From Geodermatophilus sabuli (GTDB lineage: Bacteria > Actinomycetota > Actinomycetes > Mycobacteriales > Geodermatophilaceae), in NCBI RefSeq assembly GCF_010686765.1, contig NZ_JAAGWF010000023.1, positions 1-64,000 on the forward strand: a stretch of DNA of 64,000 bases. The letters are read 5' to 3'. Of this stretch, positions 1-8,845 are shown piece after piece. The translations under genes and the position numbers were made by a program. Every line of letters starts with the position of its first letter. Within the stretch, counting starts at the first letter, position 1. The notes under the pieces are model-generated. The model saw only the letters and a list, made by a program, of their open reading frames with translations. It was not told the origin of the DNA and searched no databases.

Positions 1-342
1 GTGCTGTTGCGCAGGAACCAGGTGTTGCCCCGCACCACCCCGGGCGTGACCGTCCCGTCGCCGTCCCAGTCACCGACGACCGGCCGGTCCGACGGGTCCC
101 CGTAGGCGAAAGCCACGTCCGAGACGCCACTGCTCGTGCTGTTGCGCAGGAACCAGGTGTTGCCCCGCACCACCCCGGGCGTCGACGTGCCGTTGCCGTC
201 CCAGTCACCGACCACCGGCCGGTCCGACGGGTCCCCGTATCCGAACGCCACGTCCGAGACCCCGGTGCTGGTGCTGTTGCGCAGGAACCACGTGCTGCCC
301 CGCAGCACGCCGGGCGTGACCGTGCCGTTGCCGTCCCAGTCG
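1..342 (-). repeat. Tandem 135-bp coding repeats (45-aa FG-GAP-like units)
   Basis: The same 20-base segment recurs at 1, 136 and 271, a period of exactly 135 bp, and most of each unit is near-identical at the DNA level. Each unit encodes GDWDG(N/D)GT, a Trp-Phe-Leu-Arg-Asn-Ser core and GDPSDRPVV. Near-identity at synonymous sites suggests recent expansion or gene conversion. The array runs off the window. Confidence 0.85.
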
Positions 343-1226
343 CCCGCCACCTGTCCCTCGAGCGTCCGGCCGGCCAGGTCCACGAACACGTACCCGCGGT
401 CCCGGTAGAAGTCGATGATGGGGCGGAGCGCGGCCACGGTGGCCGGCATCGCGGTCGGCTGGTCGTGCAGGAGGACGACGGGGTCGGTCTGGCTGGCCCC
501 GGCCTGCGCCAGGGTGATGATCCGGTTGACCCAGAACGCGTCGCCCGACCCACCGGCCAGCCAGTCCTCCGTGTCGACCGACCAGTTGTAGACCGCCATG
601 CTCCGGGCCTGGGCCAGTGCCAGGGTGGTGCTGTTCGACGCGCCGTACGGCGGCCGGAAGAAGCACGGCGGGTCACCGACGAGGCTGATCTGCTGGTTGG
701 TGGCGTTGTCCATCTCGGTGGCCTGGGCATCCGAGGAGAGCGTCGACATGTCCGGGTGCGACCAGGTGTGGTTGCCGAGCAGGAAGCGCTGGGCGGCCAT
801 GGCCTGGACGAGCCCGGGCCGGGTCGTGGAGTTCACGCCGATCTGGAAGAACGTGGCGGTGACGCCCTCGTCCTGCAGGATGCGGACGATCGCCCCCGTG
901 CTGGCGCCCGGGCCGTCATCGAAGGTGAGGGCGACCCTCCTGCCCGCCCCGGGTGCGGTGCGGATCACGCCAGCGGGGGCCGGTGGGCAACTGGTCGCGA
1001 AGGTGGTGACGACGTCCGGCGGGGTCACCGCCGCGGGGTCCTCCGCCAGGACGCTGGACGGCGGCCAGGGGCCCTCGACCAGCGGCTCCGGCGGGCCCTC
1101 GACCAGCGGCTCCGGCGGCGGTGGCGGCTCGGGAGCCGCCTGCGCCGCCGAACCGATCGTCGTCAGTCCCGCCGCGAGGACCGCGACGCCGAGGAGCCGC
1201 CCCCAGCGCTGCCACCGTCTCGCCAC
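1..1226 (-). CDS. Secreted polysaccharide deacetylase (NodB domain) with C-terminal FG-GAP-like repeats, 3' end outside window
   Basis: Reading from GTG at 1226, an Arg/Trp-rich start and a hydrophobic stretch ending in an Ala-rich segment look like a signal peptide, so the protein is probably exported. After a Pro/Glu linker that repeats PPEPLVEG comes a carbohydrate esterase 4 (NodB) domain. All five family motifs are visible: TFDDGPG (catalytic base and metal Asp), NHTWSHP (metal His pair), RPPYG, DTEDW and LLHD. The family removes N- or O-acetyl groups from chitin, peptidoglycan or xylan; the substrate here cannot be told. The C-terminus is a run of 45-residue repeats starting GDWDGNGT, like FG-GAP/VCBS blades, and continues past base 1. 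The downstream end is therefore missing and the full length unknown. Confidence 0.85.
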   Translation of the reverse strand, partial: MARRWQRWGRLLGVAVLAAGLTTIGSAAQAAPEPPPPPEPLVEGPPEPLVEGPWPPSSVLAEDPAAVTPPDVVTTFATSCPPAPAGVIRTAPGAGRRVALTFDDGPGASTGAIVRILQDEGVTATFFQIGVNSTTRPGLVQAMAAQRFLLGNHTWSHPDMSTLSSDAQATEMDNATNQQISLVGDPPCFFRPPYGASNSTTLALAQARSMAVYNWSVDTEDWLAGGSGDAFWVNRIITLAQAGASQTDPVVLLHDQPTAMPATVAALRPIIDFYRDRGYVFVDLAGRTLEGQVAGDWDGNGTVTPGVLRGSTWFLRNSTSTGVSDVAFGYGDPSDRPVVGDWDGNGTSTPGVVRGNTWFLRNSTSSGVSDVAFAYGDPSDRPVVGDWDGDGTVTPGVVRGNTWFLRNS

Positions 1227-1408
1227 TGTGACCCCCCGTTGGTCTGGGCCCGGGCGGGCCGTCGCCAAGGTCCTGGTCAGGCCCGTGCGACGACCAGTGC
1301 CATAAGTCCCTCGGGACGTCGCCGAGGTCGGGGCCGACACCGCCTCCGGTCGCCGCAGGAGCTCGCGCACGGGCGCGCGCCACCGCGTCGCGCACGGTCG
1401 ACGGAGCC

Positions 1409-3628
1409 TCAGGCGGTCAGGGCCAACGCGAACGGCAGCACCCGGGAGGCGCCGGCCAGGCGGAGCTCCCGCCCGGCGACCGTCATCGTCCAGCGGGAGT
1501 CGGCGAGGTCGTCGACGAGCAGGACGGGGACGGGGCCGAGCGCGGCCAGCCGATCGCGCAGCTCGGCTCCCACGACGATCCGCTGCCACACCCCGGCCAG
1601 CCGGAAGGCGCTGTTGCCACCGGGGCCGCCGGCCGGACCACCGTGCGCCGTCGACAGCTCGCCCAGGTAGGGCAACCGGCCCAGCCCCGCCAGCCCCTGC
1701 GCCAGCCCGGTGACCAGGCGGGGACGGCGACGCGAGGGGACGGCGACCACCGCGGCCGGGCGCTCGGCCCAGTCCCAGGCGCCCAGCACCCGCGCGCAGG
1801 CCCGCAGCAGCTCCTCGTCCGGCGGGACGTCGGAGGGCGCCCGCCGCACCGGCACGTCGAAGGCGGCGTCCGGGTCCTCCTCCACTCCGGGCGCCTCGAG
1901 GTCGACCACGCCGCCCACCCCGTCGTCCCCCAGCAGGGTGCGCAGCCGCTGGCCCCACCCCAGGTCGGTCAGCCGGGCGACGGCGCGGCCAGGTTCGAGC
2001 AGCTCGCCGGCCGCGATCTTCCCCTTCACGGACACGCCGAGCCGGTCGGCACCGGTCGGCCACTGCGCGCGCGGCGCGAGTTCCACCCCCGGCCGGTCGA
2101 GCGCGGCCGAGGCGGCGTCGGCGGCGGCCGGCGGCACCTCCGCGGAGTACCAGGGGCCGGCGCAGACGTCGCACCGACCGCACGGGGCCGCGGTCGGGTC
2201 GTCGAGCGCCTCCTGCAGGAACGCCATCCGGCACTGCGCCTCGTCGACGGGCCGGGCGTAGGCGATCATGGCCCGCTGCTCGGCCTCGCGGGTCCGGGTG
2301 ACCCGCGCGTAGCGGTCGGCGTCGTACACCCACGGCCGGCCGGTCGAGCGCCAGCCGCCCTGCACCCGCTCCACCGCGCCGTCCACCGCCAGCACCTTGA
2401 GCAGCAGCTCCAGCCGGGACCGGCGGACGTCGGCCACCGTCTCCAGCCGGGCCACCGACCACGCCCTGCCGTCGGCCATCGCCGACAGCACCGCGGCGGC
2501 GTGGTCCTCCCGGGGCATCGACGACGTGGCGAACCACTGCCAGATCGCGAGGTCCTCAGGTCCGGGGAGCAGCAGGACGTCGGCGTGCTCGACGGCCCGC
2601 CCGGCGCGGCCCACCTGCTGGTAGTAGCTCACCGGTGACGACGGCGCCCCGAGATGGACGACGAAGCCCAGGTCGGGCTTGTCGAAGCCCATGCCCAGCG
2701 CCGACGTGGCGACCAGCGCCTTCACCCGGTTGCCCCGGAGCGCCTCCTCGGCGTCCTTGCGGTCGGCGTCGTCCAGGCGGCCGGTGTAGGCGCGCACCTC
2801 GTGGCCGGCGTCGCGCAGCAGCGCGGCGGTCTCCTCCGCGGCCGCGACGGTGAGCGTGTAGACGATGCCGCTGCCCGGGAGGTCGCCCACGTGGGCGGCC
2901 AGCCAGGCCAGCCGGGCCCGATCGGTGGGCAGCCGGAGCACGCCCAGGCGCAGCGAGTCGCGGGCCAGGGGACCGCGGACGGTGGTGACCGACACCCCGC
3001 CGGCACCCAGCTGCTCCGCGACGTCGGCCACCACCCGCTCGTTGGCCGTCGCGGTGGTCGCGAGCACCGGCGTCCCGGCCGGCAGGGTGCCCAGCAGGTC
3101 GCGGATCCGGCGGTAGTCGGGCCGGAAGTCGTGCCCCCAGTCGGACACGCAGTGCGCCTCGTCGACCACCAGCAGCCCGCAGCGGGCGACGAGGCCGGGC
3201 AACTGCTCCTCCCGGAACCGCGGGTTGGTCAGCCGCTCGGGGGAGACCAGCAGGACGTCGACGTCGTCGGCGGCGAGACGGGCGGCGACGTCGTCCCACT
3301 CGGTGGCATTGGCGCTGGAGATCTCCACGGCCCGGATCCCGGCGCGGGCGGCGGCGGCCACCTGGTCGCGCATCAGCGCGAGCAGCGGGCTGACCAGCAG
3401 GGTCGGCCCGGCGCCACGCCGCCGCAGGAGCGCCGTGGAGACGAAGTAGACCGCCGACTTGCCCCACCCGGTGCGCTGCACGACCAGCGCCCGCTGCGAG
3501 CGCTCGACCAGCGCGGCGACGGCGGCGTCCTGCCCCTCGCGGAACTCGGCGTCGGCCCGCCCGGTCAGCTCACGGAGGACGGCGAGCGCGTCGGCGGTCA
3601 GCTCGGACGTCGGGGCGGCGGTGCTCAT
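1409..3628 (-). CDS. recQ: RecQ-type ATP-dependent DNA helicase with C-terminal phosphoribosyltransferase-like domain
   Basis: A 739-residue superfamily 2 helicase of the RecQ family, expected to unwind DNA 3'-5' in repair. Walker A appears as GWGKS (about residues 54-58), motif II as DEAH within a VVDEAHCVSDWGHDFRPDY-like segment, motif III as TTATAN, and motif VI as QQVGRAGR. A Cys-rich zinc-binding module (CRMAF...CGRCDVC) follows the second RecA lobe. The last about 150 residues contain VPVLLVDDLADSRWTMT, which resembles a phosphoribosyltransferase PRPP loop rather than an HRDC domain. ATG 3628 is preferred over an in-frame upstream start at 3703, because 3703 nearly abuts the divergent PHP gene and the extra N-terminus is low-complexity. 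Confidence 0.9.
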   Translation of the reverse strand: MSTAAPTSELTADALAVLRELTGRADAEFREGQDAAVAALVERSQRALVVQRTGWGKSAVYFVSTALLRRRGAGPTLLVSPLLALMRDQVAAAARAGIRAVEISSANATEWDDVAARLAADDVDVLLVSPERLTNPRFREEQLPGLVARCGLLVVDEAHCVSDWGHDFRPDYRRIRDLLGTLPAGTPVLATTATANERVVADVAEQLGAGGVSVTTVRGPLARDSLRLGVLRLPTDRARLAWLAAHVGDLPGSGIVYTLTVAAAEETAALLRDAGHEVRAYTGRLDDADRKDAEEALRGNRVKALVATSALGMGFDKPDLGFVVHLGAPSSPVSYYQQVGRAGRAVEHADVLLLPGPEDLAIWQWFATSSMPREDHAAAVLSAMADGRAWSVARLETVADVRRSRLELLLKVLAVDGAVERVQGGWRSTGRPWVYDADRYARVTRTREAEQRAMIAYARPVDEAQCRMAFLQEALDDPTAAPCGRCDVCAGPWYSAEVPPAAADAASAALDRPGVELAPRAQWPTGADRLGVSVKGKIAAGELLEPGRAVARLTDLGWGQRLRTLLGDDGVGGVVDLEAPGVEEDPDAAFDVPVRRAPSDVPPDEELLRACARVLGAWDWAERPAAVVAVPSRRRPRLVTGLAQGLAGLGRLPYLGELSTAHGGPAGGPGGNSAFRLAGVWQRIVVGAELRDRLAALGPVPVLLVDDLADSRWTMTVAGRELRLAGASRVLPFALALTA

Positions 3629-3708
3629 GGGTCCGACACTAGGCAGGCGGGACGACGGAACGGGCCGCCGCGCGCGACCCGTGGACGGAGGAGGACAATC
3701 CACAGGCG

Positions 3709-4527
3709 ATGCGACCGCCGGACAACCACGTGCACACCAGGTGGTCCTGGGACACCCCCGACTCGGCCACGATGGTCCGTGCCTGCGAGCGGGCGATCGC
3801 CCGGGGCCTGCCCGCCATCGCCTTCACCGAGCACCTGGACTTCACCGTCTGGGCGCCCGGGGACCGCGCCACCTCCGACGGGCTGGTCGACCGGCACGCC
3901 TCGCGGCACGCACCGATCGACGTCGAGGCCTACTTCGCCGAGCTGACCGAGTGCCGGGAGCGCTTCCCGGAGCTGCGGATCTGGTCCGGCGTCGAGACCG
4001 GCGAGCCGCACCTGTTCGCGGCCAGCGTGGCCGGGCACCTGCGCGACGCCCCGGTCGACCGCGTCCTCGGGTCGCTGCACTCGCTGCCCGAGGACGGTCG
4101 GCTCTACGGCGTCGGCCGGCTGCTCTACCCCGACCCCGACACCACGATGCGCCGCTACCTGGCCGAGGTGGTCGACATGGTCGAGAGCAGCGACGTCTTC
4201 CAGGTGCTGGCGCACGTGGACTTCCCCCGGCGCTACTGGCCCGGCGGCAGCGACGGTTACGCGGAGAAGGACTACGAGGAGGAGTACCGGGCGGTCTTCC
4301 GGGCGCTGGCCGGCACCGGCCGGGCGCTCGAGGTCAACACGACCAGCCCCCTGGCGTCGGTCGACCAGGTCCGCTGGTTCTTCGAGGAGGGTGGCGAGGC
4401 GGTGAGCTTCGGCAGCGACGCCCACTCCCCGGCGGTCGTCGGCCAGCACTTCGACCTGGCGGTGGACGTCGTGGAGGCGGCCGGCTTCCGTCCCGGCCGG
4501 GACGCCTTCGACTTCTGGCGCCGGTGA
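3709..4527 (+). CDS. PHP-domain metal-dependent phosphatase (histidinol-phosphatase-like)
   Basis: A 272-residue PHP-family protein. The metal ligands are visible as NHVHT near the N-terminus, TEHLD about residue 40, GVETGEPH, LAHVDFPRR and SDAHSP near the C-terminus. The family includes HisJ-type histidinol phosphatases and phosphoesterases; a role in histidine synthesis is possible but no his gene is nearby. It diverges from recQ across 80 bp, and its stop overlaps the GTG start of the next gene (GTGA), so the two are probably translationally coupled. Confidence 0.8.
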   Translation: MRPPDNHVHTRWSWDTPDSATMVRACERAIARGLPAIAFTEHLDFTVWAPGDRATSDGLVDRHASRHAPIDVEAYFAELTECRERFPELRIWSGVETGEPHLFAASVAGHLRDAPVDRVLGSLHSLPEDGRLYGVGRLLYPDPDTTMRRYLAEVVDMVESSDVFQVLAHVDFPRRYWPGGSDGYAEKDYEEEYRAVFRALAGTGRALEVNTTSPLASVDQVRWFFEEGGEAVSFGSDAHSPAVVGQHFDLAVDVVEAAGFRPGRDAFDFWRR

Positions 4528-5048
4528 GCGGCACCGTCCGCGACGCGACGGTCGAGGACGCCGCTGCCTGCGCCGCGATCTACGCGCCGTACGTCACGGA
4601 CACCGCCATCACGTTCGAGGACGACCCGCCGACGGCCGAGTCGATGGCCCGGCGGATCACCGCGGCGCAGCAGCGGCATGCGTGGGTGGTGCTGGAGGAC
4701 GCCGGCCGGGTCGTGGGCTACGCCTACGCGACCTCCGTCAAGGACCGGGCGGCCTACCGGTGGTCGTGCGAGGTCACCGTCTACCTCGAGCGCGGACGGG
4801 GGCGGCGCGGGGGCGGCCGCGCGCTCTACACGGCTCTGTTCGAGCGGCTGGCCGCGCGCGGCCACCGCATGGCGGTCGCCGGCATGACGCTGCCCAACGA
4901 GGCCAGCGCCGGGCTGCACGCCGCACTGGGCTTCGAGCCGATCGGCGTCCAGCGGCGGATCGGCTGGAAGCACGGCGCGTGGCACGACGTCGCGCTGGTG
5001 CAGCGCCCGCTCGGCGACCGGACCGGGCCACCCGCGGAGCTGCGCTGA
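4524..5048 (+). CDS. GNAT-family N-acetyltransferase (phosphinothricin acetyltransferase-like)
   Basis: 174 residues from the GTG overlapping the upstream stop. The opening (VRDATVEDAAACAAIYAPYV), TAITFE, and the acetyl-CoA loop ERGRGRRGGGRALYTAL match the PAT/MddA subgroup, which acetylates phosphinothricin, methionine sulfoximine or similar amino-acid analogues. The late GFEPIGVQRRIGWKHGAWHDV segment is also typical. The true substrate is not deducible. It is coupled to the PHP gene by a 4-bp overlap and followed by 72 bp containing the arcC promoter/operator. Confidence 0.85.
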   Translation: MSGTVRDATVEDAAACAAIYAPYVTDTAITFEDDPPTAESMARRITAAQQRHAWVVLEDAGRVVGYAYATSVKDRAAYRWSCEVTVYLERGRGRRGGGRALYTALFERLAARGHRMAVAGMTLPNEASAGLHAALGFEPIGVQRRIGWKHGAWHDVALVQRPLGDRTGPPAELR

Positions 5049-5080
5049 ACCTGGAGCCCTGAGAGGGCGCCGGGACAGCA

Positions 5081-5102
5081 GATACTTCACCGCTAAGGGA
5101 TC
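5081..5102 (+). promoter_or_regulatory. Regulon operator, copy A (upstream of carbamate kinase)
   Basis: GATACT-TCACCGCTAA-GGGATC, with core 5087-5096 identical to the core in front of fdrA. A possible -35 (TTCACC, 5086-5091) lies inside it, and a TANNNT -10 (TAGGGT, 5109-5114) follows at 17 bp spacing. The -10 sits 6 nt before the GTG at 5121, the spacing expected of a leaderless actinobacterial transcript. A bound regulator would occlude the -35. The regulator is not identified. Confidence 0.6.
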
Positions 5103-5120
5103 CGCCGATAGGGTCCCTCC

Positions 5121-6077
5121 GTGACCCCCGCCCGCCGCGTCGTGATCGCCCTCGGCGGCAACGCGATGACGGGACCCGACGGCTCGGCGACGCCCACGGT
5201 GCAGCGGGACGCGATCCGCGAGGCAGCCGGCCACATCGCAGATGTCGTGGCGTCCGGCGTCGAAGTGGTCCTCACCCATGGCAACGGCCCGCAGGTGGGC
5301 AACCTGCTGGTGAAGAACGAGATGGCCGCGCACGTCGTCCCGCCCGTGCCGCTGGACTGGAACGTCGCGCAGACCCAGGCGACCATCGCGTTCACGCTCG
5401 CCGACGAGCTGGACGCGGCGCTCGCGGCCCGGGGCCTGTCCCAGCGCACGGCAGGGCTGGTCACCCGCACCCTCGTCGACGCCGACGATCCGGGTTTCCG
5501 GGAGCCGTCGAAGCCCGTCGGCCGATTCCTCCCGCGCGAGGAGGCCGAACGGTTCGTCGCCCTCGGTCAGATCTGGGAGGACCGGGGCGAGAAGGGCTGG
5601 CGCCGCATCGTGGCCTCCCCCGAGCCGAGGTCCGTCGTCGACTCCCCCGCGATCCACGCGCTGGCGGAGGCCGGCTTCGTCGTCGTCTGCGCCGGGGGCG
5701 GTGGCATCCCGGTGACCGACGACGGGAGTGACGGCGACGCGCTGCGCGGCGTCGAGGCCGTCATCGACAAGGACCTCACCGCCGCGATCCTGGCCCGCGA
5801 GCTGGACGCCGACACCCTGGTGATCGCGACCGACGTCCCCAACGTGATGGTCGACTTCGGGACGCCGACCGCACGACCCCTGGGTCGGGTGACCGTCAGC
5901 GAGATGCGCGGGCACGCCGCGGCCGGCCAGTTCGCCCGCGGGAGCATGGGCCCCAAGGTCGAGGCGGCCCTCCGTTTCGTCGACGGCTCTGCTGCCTCCC
6001 GCGCCGTCATCACGTCCCTCGAGCACATCGCCGACGCCGTCACCGACGACGACGCCGGCACCGTGATAGCCCCCTGA
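5121..6077 (+). CDS. arcC: Carbamate kinase
   Basis: 318 residues, the usual family length. Recognisable segments are [12 protein letters not shown] (N-terminal nucleotide/phosphate loop), [36 protein letters not shown] and [10 protein letters not shown]. The enzyme interconverts carbamoyl phosphate + ADP and ATP + carbamate (CO2 + NH3); in catabolism it makes ATP. No arginine deiminase or ornithine carbamoyltransferase gene is present. Instead it is followed 28 bp later by a ring-opening amidohydrolase and shares an operator with fdrA/DUF1116. That suggests its carbamoyl phosphate comes from a ureido acid, as in anaerobic allantoin breakdown. No convincing ribosome-binding site precedes the GTG, consistent with leaderless expression. 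Confidence 0.92.
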   Translation: MTPARRVVIALGGNAMTGPDGSATPTVQRDAIREAAGHIADVVASGVEVVLTHGNGPQVGNLLVKNEMAAHVVPPVPLDWNVAQTQATIAFTLADELDAALAARGLSQRTAGLVTRTLVDADDPGFREPSKPVGRFLPREEAERFVALGQIWEDRGEKGWRRIVASPEPRSVVDSPAIHALAEAGFVVVCAGGGGIPVTDDGSDGDALRGVEAVIDKDLTAAILARELDADTLVIATDVPNVMVDFGTPTARPLGRVTVSEMRGHAAAGQFARGSMGPKVEAALRFVDGSAASRAVITSLEHIADAVTDDDAGTVIAP

Positions 6078-6105
6078 ACCGGAACTCCGAGCGAGAGGAA
6101 CCCCT

Positions 6106-7209
6106 GTGCCCGCACCGATCGAGGTCCGCAAGGTCCCGCTGCACAACGTCAGTGACGCCTCCGAGCTGGCCAAGCTCATCGACGACGGCGTCATGGAAGC
6201 CGACCGGGTCGTCGCCGTCATCGGCAAGACCGAGGGCAACGGCGGGATCAACGACTACACGCGGATCATCGCCGACCGCGCCTTCCGCGAGGTGCTGCTG
6301 GAGAAGGGCTCGCGGTCGCTGGATGAGGTCAAGCAGATCCCGATCGTGTGGTCGGGCGGCACCGACGGCGTCATCAGCCCGCACGCCACCGTCTTCGCGA
6401 CGCTCCCCGAGGACGCCGTCGAGAAGACCGACGAGCCGCGCCTGACCGTCGGCTACGCGATGAGCGACGTCCTGCTGCCCGAGGACATCGGCCGCCTCGC
6501 CATGGTCGAGAAGGTGGCCGACGGCGTGAGGAAGGCCATGGAGGCCGCGGGCATCACCGACCCGGCCGACGTGCACTACGTGCAGACGAAGACCCCGCTG
6601 CTGACGATCGACACCATCCGCGACGCGCGTGAGCGCGGGAAGACCACGTACATGCAGGAGCCGCACGGCTCGATGGACCTGTCCAACGGCACGACGGCGC
6701 TGGGCATCGCGGTGGCGCTCGGCGAGATCGAGATGCCGACGCAGGAGCAGGTCATGCACGACCTGTCCCTCTACAGCGCCGTCGCCTCCTGCTCCTCCGG
6801 CGTCGAGCTGGACCGGGCGCAGATCGTCGTCGTCGGCAACGCCCGCGGGCACGGCGGCGCCTACCGCGTCGGCCACTCGGTCATGGAGGACGCCCTGGAC
6901 CAGGACGGCATCTGGGCGGCCATCCGCGACGCCGGCCTGGACCTGCCCGAGCGTCCCCACCACACCGACCTCGGCGACCGCCTGGTCAACGTCTTCCTCA
7001 AGTGCGAGGCCTCGCCGGACGGCAAGGTCCGCGGGCGCCGCAACGCGATGCTGGACGACTCCGACGTCTCGTGGCACCGCCAGATCAAGGCGACCGTCGG
7101 CGGCGTGACGGCGTCGGTGACCGGCGACCCGGCCGTCTTCGTGTCCGTGGCCGCGGTGCACCAGGGGCCGTCGGGCGGCGGCCCGGTCGCCGCGATCATC
7201 AAGGCCTGA
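6106..7209 (+). CDS. Ring-opening amidohydrolase (barbiturase / cyanuric acid hydrolase family)
   Basis: 367 residues, matching this small family (about 355-375), whose members have three pseudo-repeats each contributing Lys and Ser residues. Candidate Lys/Ser segments are [67 protein letters not shown] and [13 protein letters not shown]. Members hydrolyse barbituric acid to ureidomalonate or cyanuric acid to carboxybiuret; sequence alone does not let me choose. Barbiturase is favoured by context: a shared operator with a uracil-type permease and a molybdenum hydroxylase. The GTG start has a GAGAGG site 8 nt upstream, and the gene lies 28 bp after arcC, an evident operon. Confidence 0.88.
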   Translation: MPAPIEVRKVPLHNVSDASELAKLIDDGVMEADRVVAVIGKTEGNGGINDYTRIIADRAFREVLLEKGSRSLDEVKQIPIVWSGGTDGVISPHATVFATLPEDAVEKTDEPRLTVGYAMSDVLLPEDIGRLAMVEKVADGVRKAMEAAGITDPADVHYVQTKTPLLTIDTIRDARERGKTTYMQEPHGSMDLSNGTTALGIAVALGEIEMPTQEQVMHDLSLYSAVASCSSGVELDRAQIVVVGNARGHGGAYRVGHSVMEDALDQDGIWAAIRDAGLDLPERPHHTDLGDRLVNVFLKCEASPDGKVRGRRNAMLDDSDVSWHRQIKATVGGVTASVTGDPAVFVSVAAVHQGPSGGGPVAAIIKA

Positions 7210-7232
7210 CCAGCGCCCCGCCCTGGCGTCGG

Positions 7233-7294
7233 TCATGGGGTCGTCGCTCCGCGACGCGCCGTCCGCGGCGTGTCCCCCGGCGACGACCCCGTGA
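7233..7294. terminator. Bidirectional hairpin between amidohydrolase and TetR genes
   Basis: TCATGGGGTCGTCG (7233-7246) pairs with CGACGACCCCGTGA (7281-7294) with one G-U type mismatch. The loop holds a second hairpin (GACGCGCCG / CGGCGTGTC). It lies exactly between convergent gene ends, without a T-tract, as is usual for high-GC actinobacterial terminators. Confidence 0.6.
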
Positions 7295-7900
7295 TCAACG
7301 CCGGCCGGGTGCCCGACCGGGGGCTCGGCCGGGCGAGACGCGCACCAGGGTGAAGCCGCGGGTGACCAGGTCCAGGAACCGGTCGGGCGGGTCGTCGGGG
7401 TCCCACGCGCGGAAAGCGGCTCCGAGGACGGCGCCGGTGGTGGCGGCCGCGAGCGCGGCGGCCAGCGGATCGGCGTACTCCCGGCGCACCCAGCCGTCCA
7501 GCGCCGTCTGGATGTGCCGGTAGGCGTCCTGCTGGTAGGCGGCGAGCTCCGGGTCCGCCGTCAGCCGGCGCCGGACGGCCAGGGTGGCGGTGTGGGTGGT
7601 CAGGTACTCCCGGCAGACCGCGCCGAGGGCCATCCACGGGTCGGTGGCACCGTCGGCGGCGGCGAGCAGCCCGGACAGCCGGGCCGCGTCGTCGGGATCG
7701 GGGTCGAACAGCGCGGCGGCCTTGGTTGGGAAGTGGTTGAAGAATGTCCGGCGGGAGACGCCCGCCGCCGCGGCGATGTCGTCGACCGTGACCGCCGCGA
7801 AGCCGCGCCGGCCGACCAGGTCGACGGCGGCGGCCTGCAGGGCCCGCCAGCTGTCCCGCCGCTGCGCCTCCCGTGCCGACAGCCGTTCCACGCCGCGCAC
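7295..7900 (-). CDS. TetR-family transcriptional regulator
   Basis: About 201 residues from GTG 7900 (GTG 7891 is the alternative). Longer in-frame readings up to 7996 would run through the palindrome at 7948-7960 and are rejected. The N-terminal helix-turn-helix is clear (VDLVGRRGFAAVTVDDIAAAAGVSRRTFFNHFPTK-like), with a divergent C-terminal ligand domain. It diverges from a mycofactocin-type SDR and probably represses it and itself through the palindrome between them. The ligand is unknown. Confidence 0.85.
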   Translation of the reverse strand: MRGVERLSAREAQRRDSWRALQAAAVDLVGRRGFAAVTVDDIAAAAGVSRRTFFNHFPTKAAALFDPDPDDAARLSGLLAAADGATDPWMALGAVCREYLTTHTATLAVRRRLTADPELAAYQQDAYRHIQTALDGWVRREYADPLAAALAAATTGAVLGAAFRAWDPDDPPDRFLDLVTRGFTLVRVSPGRAPGRAPGRR

Positions 7901-7947
7901 GCTAGCCGCCCGCGACCGCCGTCCCGGCCCTACAGTGCCCTCTTCGT

Positions 7948-7960
7948 TGCACTCAGTGCA
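7948..7960. promoter_or_regulatory. Palindromic operator TGCACT-C-AGTGCA
   Basis: A perfect 6-bp inverted repeat around one base, located between the divergent TetR gene and the SDR start at 7987. Further AGTGC half-sites occur nearby (7934). Size and position fit autoregulation by the adjacent TetR protein. Confidence 0.6.
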
Positions 7961-7986
7961 GTAAATGACGTCAGGAGACAGCTGGG

Positions 7987-8799
7987 ATGAGCACACGCCG
8001 ACTCGAGGGCAAGGTCGCCCTGATCACCGGGGCCGCCCGCGGCCAGGGCAGGGCGCACGCGGTGCGACTGGCCAGTGAGGGCGCCGACGTCATCGCCCTC
8101 GACGTCAACGCCGACGCGCCGACGACGGCCTACCCCGGACCCACGGCCGACGACCTGGCCGAGACGGTCCGGCTGGTCGAGGCGCAGGACCGGCGGATCA
8201 TCGCCCGTGAGGCCGACGTGCGGGACTTCGCGGCGGTCTCGGCCGTGGTCGAGGAGGGCGTGGCCGAACTGGGTGGGCTGGACGTCGTCGTCGCGAACGC
8301 CGGCATCTGCTCGGCGAACCTCTCGTGGGAGATCCCCGTCGAGCAGTGGCAGGAGACGATCGACACCAACCTGACCGGCGTCTTCTTCACCGCCAAGGCG
8401 ACCGTGCCGGTGCTCATCGAGCAGGGCCGGGGCGGCTCGGTGATCATCACCAGCTCGGTCGCGGGGCTGCGCGGGCTGCCGTTCCTGGGCCACTACGCGG
8501 CCAGCAAGCACGGCGTGGTCGGGCTGGCGCGGACGATGGCCAACGAGCTGGGGCAGTTCAACATCCGGGTCAACACGCTGCACCCGCACGGTGTCGCCAC
8601 CGGCATGACCGTCCCGGACATGCAGCCGCTCATGCAGCAGTACGCCAGCACCCTCGGGCCGATCTTCATGCAGACGCTGCCCGACCAGGTGTCGCAGCCG
8701 GAGGACATGGCCGCCGCCGTCGCGTGGCTGGCCTCCGACGACGCCCGGCACGTCACCGGCATCCAGCTCCCGGTCGACCTGGGCACGCTCGCCCGCTGA
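7987..8799 (+). CDS. Mycofactocin-type SDR-family oxidoreductase
   Basis: 270 residues, a Rossmann-fold short-chain dehydrogenase with TGAARGQGR (cofactor loop), VANAGIC, catalytic Ser in ITSSVAG and YxxxK as HYAASKHG. The RGQGRAHAVRLA segment and the long insert around AYPGPTADDLAETVRLVEAQ after beta-strand 2 are typical of the SDR group whose NAD is held tightly and re-oxidised through mycofactocin. Those enzymes oxidise alcohols or carveol-like terpenoids. No mycofactocin biosynthesis gene is in the window, so this rests on the family signature. It is divergent from a TetR regulator that probably controls it. Confidence 0.85.
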   Translation: MSTRRLEGKVALITGAARGQGRAHAVRLASEGADVIALDVNADAPTTAYPGPTADDLAETVRLVEAQDRRIIAREADVRDFAAVSAVVEEGVAELGGLDVVVANAGICSANLSWEIPVEQWQETIDTNLTGVFFTAKATVPVLIEQGRGGSVIITSSVAGLRGLPFLGHYAASKHGVVGLARTMANELGQFNIRVNTLHPHGVATGMTVPDMQPLMQQYASTLGPIFMQTLPDQVSQPEDMAAAVAWLASDDARHVTGIQLPVDLGTLAR

Positions 8800-8845
8800 C
8801 GACCGGCGGCCGGTGCGGGGAGCCGGCCCCCCGCACCCGGCTCGC

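Noticed and set aside
7901-7996. Longer N-terminus for the TetR protein, with Cys-rich start
   Set aside because: It would run through the palindromic operator and into the SDR gene; the apparent CxxC is an artefact of translating the promoter region.
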